DNA of 64,000 bases from Actimicrobium sp047621345 (GTDB taxonomy: Bacteria > Pseudomonadota > Gammaproteobacteria > Burkholderiales > Burkholderiaceae_D), in assembly GCA_047621345.1 (NCBI GenBank), contig JBLHLW010000006.1, positions 25,641 to 89,640 of the forward strand. The letters run 5' to 3'. Below the pieces are notes generated by a model, which saw nothing but the letters and a program-made list of their open reading frames with translations, ran no database searches and was not told the DNA's origin. Each line of letters starts with the position of its first letter. Within the stretch, counting starts at the first letter, position 1. This document shows, piece after piece, positions 61,874 through 64,000 of the stretch. The position numbers were made by a program, and so were the translations under genes.

Positions 61874-62610
61874 TGGAATCCTTGCAAGGTTAATGTTGTG
61901 TTCAGCACGATCGAGGTCTGATCGCCACTGCGACTGATGACGGCCATCGCATCCTTGCCTGGGGACTTGAAATACAGCGTACGTGCGTCAAAAAATTGCA
62001 TCGGCAAGTTGTGCAGTGAAACAGCGTCAGTTCCGATTTCGCGTTCAAGCTGGTAGCCATCGTCTGTCATCAGGCGCAACAAGGCATCGCGATTGAGAGA
62101 CGCGGCATGACGGTTAAGTATCACCATGTGGAGTACCTGCCGACCGTTTTCCTGCGATGACATGTGGGTGCTGATAACGGAGCCGGCAGGCAGGCGGGTA
62201 AGCCAGCGACCATTCGCGCCCTGTCCTTGCGCGTGATCTCTGGCCATCGTTACCAGGTCGGTCACCGCGACAATGCCTTTGCTGCCGGTACCGGCGACTT
62301 CTATTTGTACCGTTATATAAAACCCGCCTTCGGCACGGCCAAGTACCTGCTTGCCCGCCACCGTACTCTCGACAAGTGGCTGACCGAGCGAACGCCGGAA
62401 TGCGTCGAGTAATTCGGTAGGACGGCGCGGAGAAACAAAGCCTTTCAGGCGCATCGGCAGGCCGTTGACCGTCATCTGGTCAGCGATGGGAAAGGTGGAG
62501 AGCGCCGCCGGCAATGCCGGACTTGGCCATGGCGTCGCAGCGAACGGGGTGGCGCTGGCACATAGCGACACCGTGATCCAGAGTAGGCAGCAGTACAAGC
62601 GGTTGGGCAT
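61870..62610 (-). CDS. Exported protein of unknown function
   Basis: A 246-residue protein with a signal peptide (CCLLWITVSLCASATPFAA). The mature part has no recognised domain: PIADQMTVNGLPMRLKGFVS, TDLVTMARDHAQGQGANGRWL, HMVILNRHAASLNRDALLRLM and a final VISRSGDQTSIVLNTTLTLQGFQ with beta-rich pattern. It lies between two prepilin-like genes with 3 bases or overlaps between them, so a role in assembly or periplasmic handling of those pilins is a reasonable guess. Function otherwise unknown. Confidence 0.7.
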   Translation of the reverse strand: MPNRLYCCLLWITVSLCASATPFAATPWPSPALPAALSTFPIADQMTVNGLPMRLKGFVSPRRPTELLDAFRRSLGQPLVESTVAGKQVLGRAEGGFYITVQIEVAGTGSKGIVAVTDLVTMARDHAQGQGANGRWLTRLPAGSVISTHMSSQENGRQVLHMVILNRHAASLNRDALLRLMTDDGYQLEREIGTDAVSLHNLPMQFFDARTLYFKSPGKDAMAVISRSGDQTSIVLNTTLTLQGFQ

Positions 62611-62613
62611 GAC

Positions 62614-63435
62614 TTACTCCACCGGTCCCAGACGGTCTTGTGGAACGACATCGCGCCACTTTTGCAGATTGCCCAATTCAGGTGGGCTTACTTTAAACAT
62701 GTCGACAATGCCGGTACCAAGTGCAATGAACGGCGTAACACCCGAAGCCAGGGTAGGTACAGGTGCCAGCTTGCCAAAACGATTTTCGGTTTCTTGCGGA
62801 GACGGCGAACTCCATGGCTCGAACAGCAAGCTGGTATGCCGTTGCATCGACAGGTCGATCGCATCAAAGGGAACGACACTTTTGATACCTGCCGGCAAAT
62901 TGGCCAATTTCACCGAGACATTGGCGGTATAGATGCCAGGAGTCTGCAGACCCATCGCTGCGGCATTTGTCAATGGGACGCGATTGAATGGTGCGCTATC
63001 CGATGCGGCGCTCAAGCCTCCGGCGTGTGTGCTGCTGCCATTACCAAAGGACAGACCGACATCACTGAAACGTGCAATCAGCGGATGGTTATACGGGTCA
63101 CGCCAGGCCAGATTACGGTTGGCATCGAAGTCACCGGCGACGTCATAGGTCTTGATCGGTGCATCGCTGTTACTGAAAAAACGCCGTCGTATTTCATCGG
63201 CCAGCTGCGCTTCCGGCTTCCAGCCATCGACACTCTGGATGTCATTGCGCGTGGTCGCATCAAACGCTGCATAGCGACTCGCCATCTGGGTGGCGTGACG
63301 GATATCCTGATATTTACCGATCATCGGAAACAGCAGAAAGAGCGGCACTAGTGCAACGGAGAGGACGAGAAATTCGACGACTGATTGGCCTCGCTGTGAC
63401 TGGGAGGAAGTCCAGAAGTTGACAATGTGATTCAT
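62614..63435 (-). CDS. TadE-like pseudopilin
   Basis: A 273-residue protein. A polar leader (FWTSSQSQRG) is followed by QSVVEFLVLSVALVPLFLLFPMIG, with Gly then Glu at +5 and Phe at +6, the TadE-type prepilin peptidase site. Next comes RHATQMASRYAAFDATTRND, typical of TadE/TadG minor pilins, and a long polar periplasmic part of about 200 residues with no known domain. It is the first gene of the four-gene run. Its GGAG ribosome binding site lies inside a long-range inverted repeat (63439-63501). Confidence 0.75.
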   Translation of the reverse strand: MNHIVNFWTSSQSQRGQSVVEFLVLSVALVPLFLLFPMIGKYQDIRHATQMASRYAAFDATTRNDIQSVDGWKPEAQLADEIRRRFFSNSDAPIKTYDVAGDFDANRNLAWRDPYNHPLIARFSDVGLSFGNGSSTHAGGLSAASDSAPFNRVPLTNAAAMGLQTPGIYTANVSVKLANLPAGIKSVVPFDAIDLSMQRHTSLLFEPWSSPSPQETENRFGKLAPVPTLASGVTPFIALGTGIVDMFKVSPPELGNLQKWRDVVPQDRLGPVE

Positions 63436-63588
63436 GGGTGCGACTCCATCTGCGAGAACGTGCTGAAAACGACTCGATATTTTCCAGAAAACGGAGTCGC
63501 AACGTGTTGATCGGGATCATTCAATCTGTATGGATGTCGGTGAATATTTCGTAACACCGATACGCACCACTACCTGCGTCACACCGGT
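63436..63588. other. Leader of the TadE-like operon with RBS-pairing repeat
   Basis: No gene here. In the minus-strand mRNA TGCGACTCC (63501-63493) can pair with GGAGTCGCA (63447-63439), which contains the GGAG site of the TadE-like gene 8 bases before its ATG. A middle copy of GAGTCG (near 63470-63477) could pair with the same upstream arm instead. A promoter should lie further upstream, but none is clear by eye. Confidence 0.5.
63439..63501 (-). promoter_or_regulatory. Inverted repeat that could hide the TadE-like gene's RBS
   Basis: Two perfect 9-base arms (63439-63447 and 63493-63501) are separated by 45 bases. The downstream arm in the mRNA holds the GGAG site. The alternative pairing of the upstream arm with the middle GAGTCG copy would enclose a UUUU-CUGG-AAAA turn and free the RBS. 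Confidence 0.45.
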
Positions 63589-64000
63589 TCAGGAGGGTGG
63601 GCACGGCCAGTTACCCACGCACGCGCACTGACAACGTCCGCTATTTCCGGCCATGCACCAGTGCATCCGCGTGGGCACGATACCCCTCGTGCCCACCCTA
63701 CCAAATCTGCGTCACGCCATTTTGGTAGGGTGGGCACGGCCTGTTGTGCCCACGCGCGCGCACTGATAACGTCCGCTATTTCCGGCCATGCATTAGTGCA
63801 TCCGCGTGGGCACGATACCCCTCGTGCCCACCCTACCGAATCTGCGTCACGCCATTTTGGTAGGGTGGGCACGGCCTGTTGTGCCAACGCGCGCGCACTG
63901 GCAACGTCCGCTATTTCCGGCCATGCATTAGTGCATCCGCGTGGGCACGATACCCCTCGTGCCCACCCTACCAAATCTGCGTCACGCCATTTTGGTAGGG
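63589..64000. repeat. 135-bp tandem GTGGGCAC hairpin array, second family (cut by window end)
   Basis: Unit starts (GGTAGGGTGGGCACGG) lie at 63724, 63859 and 63994, 135 bases apart, with an earlier, more diverged unit from about 63589. Each has a left GTGGGCAC-type hairpin arm, a core containing the ATGCA-TTAG-TGCAT palindrome, a right hairpin (GTGGGCAC with GTGCCCAC) and ends GTAGGG/CCCTAC. Terminal hairpins match the 34.6-kb array; the core and length do not. The array continues past the window. Confidence 0.93.

Noticed and set aside
63579..63974. 131-residue minus-strand frame with a repeated VGWARGVSCPRGC pattern
   Set aside because: It is translation of the 135-bp hairpin array, not a repeat protein.

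Overview
The window comes from a mid-GC betaproteobacterium, most probably Burkholderiales and Oxalobacteraceae-like. This is inferred from several lineage-typical proteins (the 'SpecificRecomb' membrane protein, DUF3422, probable DUF2863 and DUF6352 families), the nadE-glnB gene pair and dispersed GTGGGCAC hairpin repeats. It is ordinary chromosome: no rRNA, tRNA, CRISPR array, phage, transposase or integrase was seen. Coding density is high and nearly every gene is intact; only the first gene is cut by the window edge.

Layout. 0-2.4 kb: acyl-CoA dehydrogenase C-terminus, glutathione S-transferase, cheV. 2.5-8.5 kb: DUF3422 protein, then on the minus strand an AI-2E family permease followed by a membrane GGDEF-EAL protein. 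8.6-11.5 kb: a block of small stress or envelope proteins (BON lipoprotein, tiny Lmo0937-type membrane protein, ferritin-like protein, flavin-binding general stress protein, OmpA-like lipoprotein) around a 450-base gap with a 26-bp palindrome. 11.6-18.9 kb: SpecificRecomb membrane protein, D-amino-acid dehydrogenase, NAD(P)HX repair enzyme Nnr, and the ybbA / tesA / mnmH neighbourhood. 18.9-25.1 kb: a PRMT-like methyltransferase, glnB, nadE, a FemAB-like acyltransferase and an HDOD-GAF protein. 25.3-28.8 kb: EamA exporter, DNA exonuclease and ATP-dependent DNA ligase in one overlapping operon. 28.8-32.7 kb: a ferric-iron ABC importer. 32.8-34.6 kb: a small run of PhnA-like, ChaC-like, HAD and YdcZ genes. 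34.6-35.2 kb: four 158-bp tandem repeats.

35.2-38.5 kb: conserved hypothetical, tRNA acp3U transferase (DTW), MATE exporter. 38.6-46.3 kb: a signalling block in which a second AI-2E permease is followed by a multi-PAS/GAF GGDEF-EAL protein, a REC-GGDEF protein and a hybrid histidine kinase. 46.3-51.9 kb: lldD, a probable DUF6352 protein, and a secreted DUF1501/DUF1800 pair. 52.0-61.0 kb: one long minus-strand operon with an oligopeptide-type ABC importer, a GntR regulator, a cytoplasmic gamma-glutamyltransferase-family enzyme and an SBF-type symporter. 61.2-63.4 kb: a compact cluster of two prepilin-like proteins (TadE-like and Flp-like), an exported unknown and a DUF192 protein. 63.6-64.0 kb: a second tandem hairpin-repeat array running off the window.

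Most notable: the AI-2E permease plus GGDEF-EAL gene pair occurs twice in the same order; the TadE/Flp/DUF192 mini-cluster has an mRNA leader that could hide its ribosome binding site by pairing; and two repeat families share terminal hairpins but have unrelated cores. All function calls are by recognition of sequence motifs; no database search was run.
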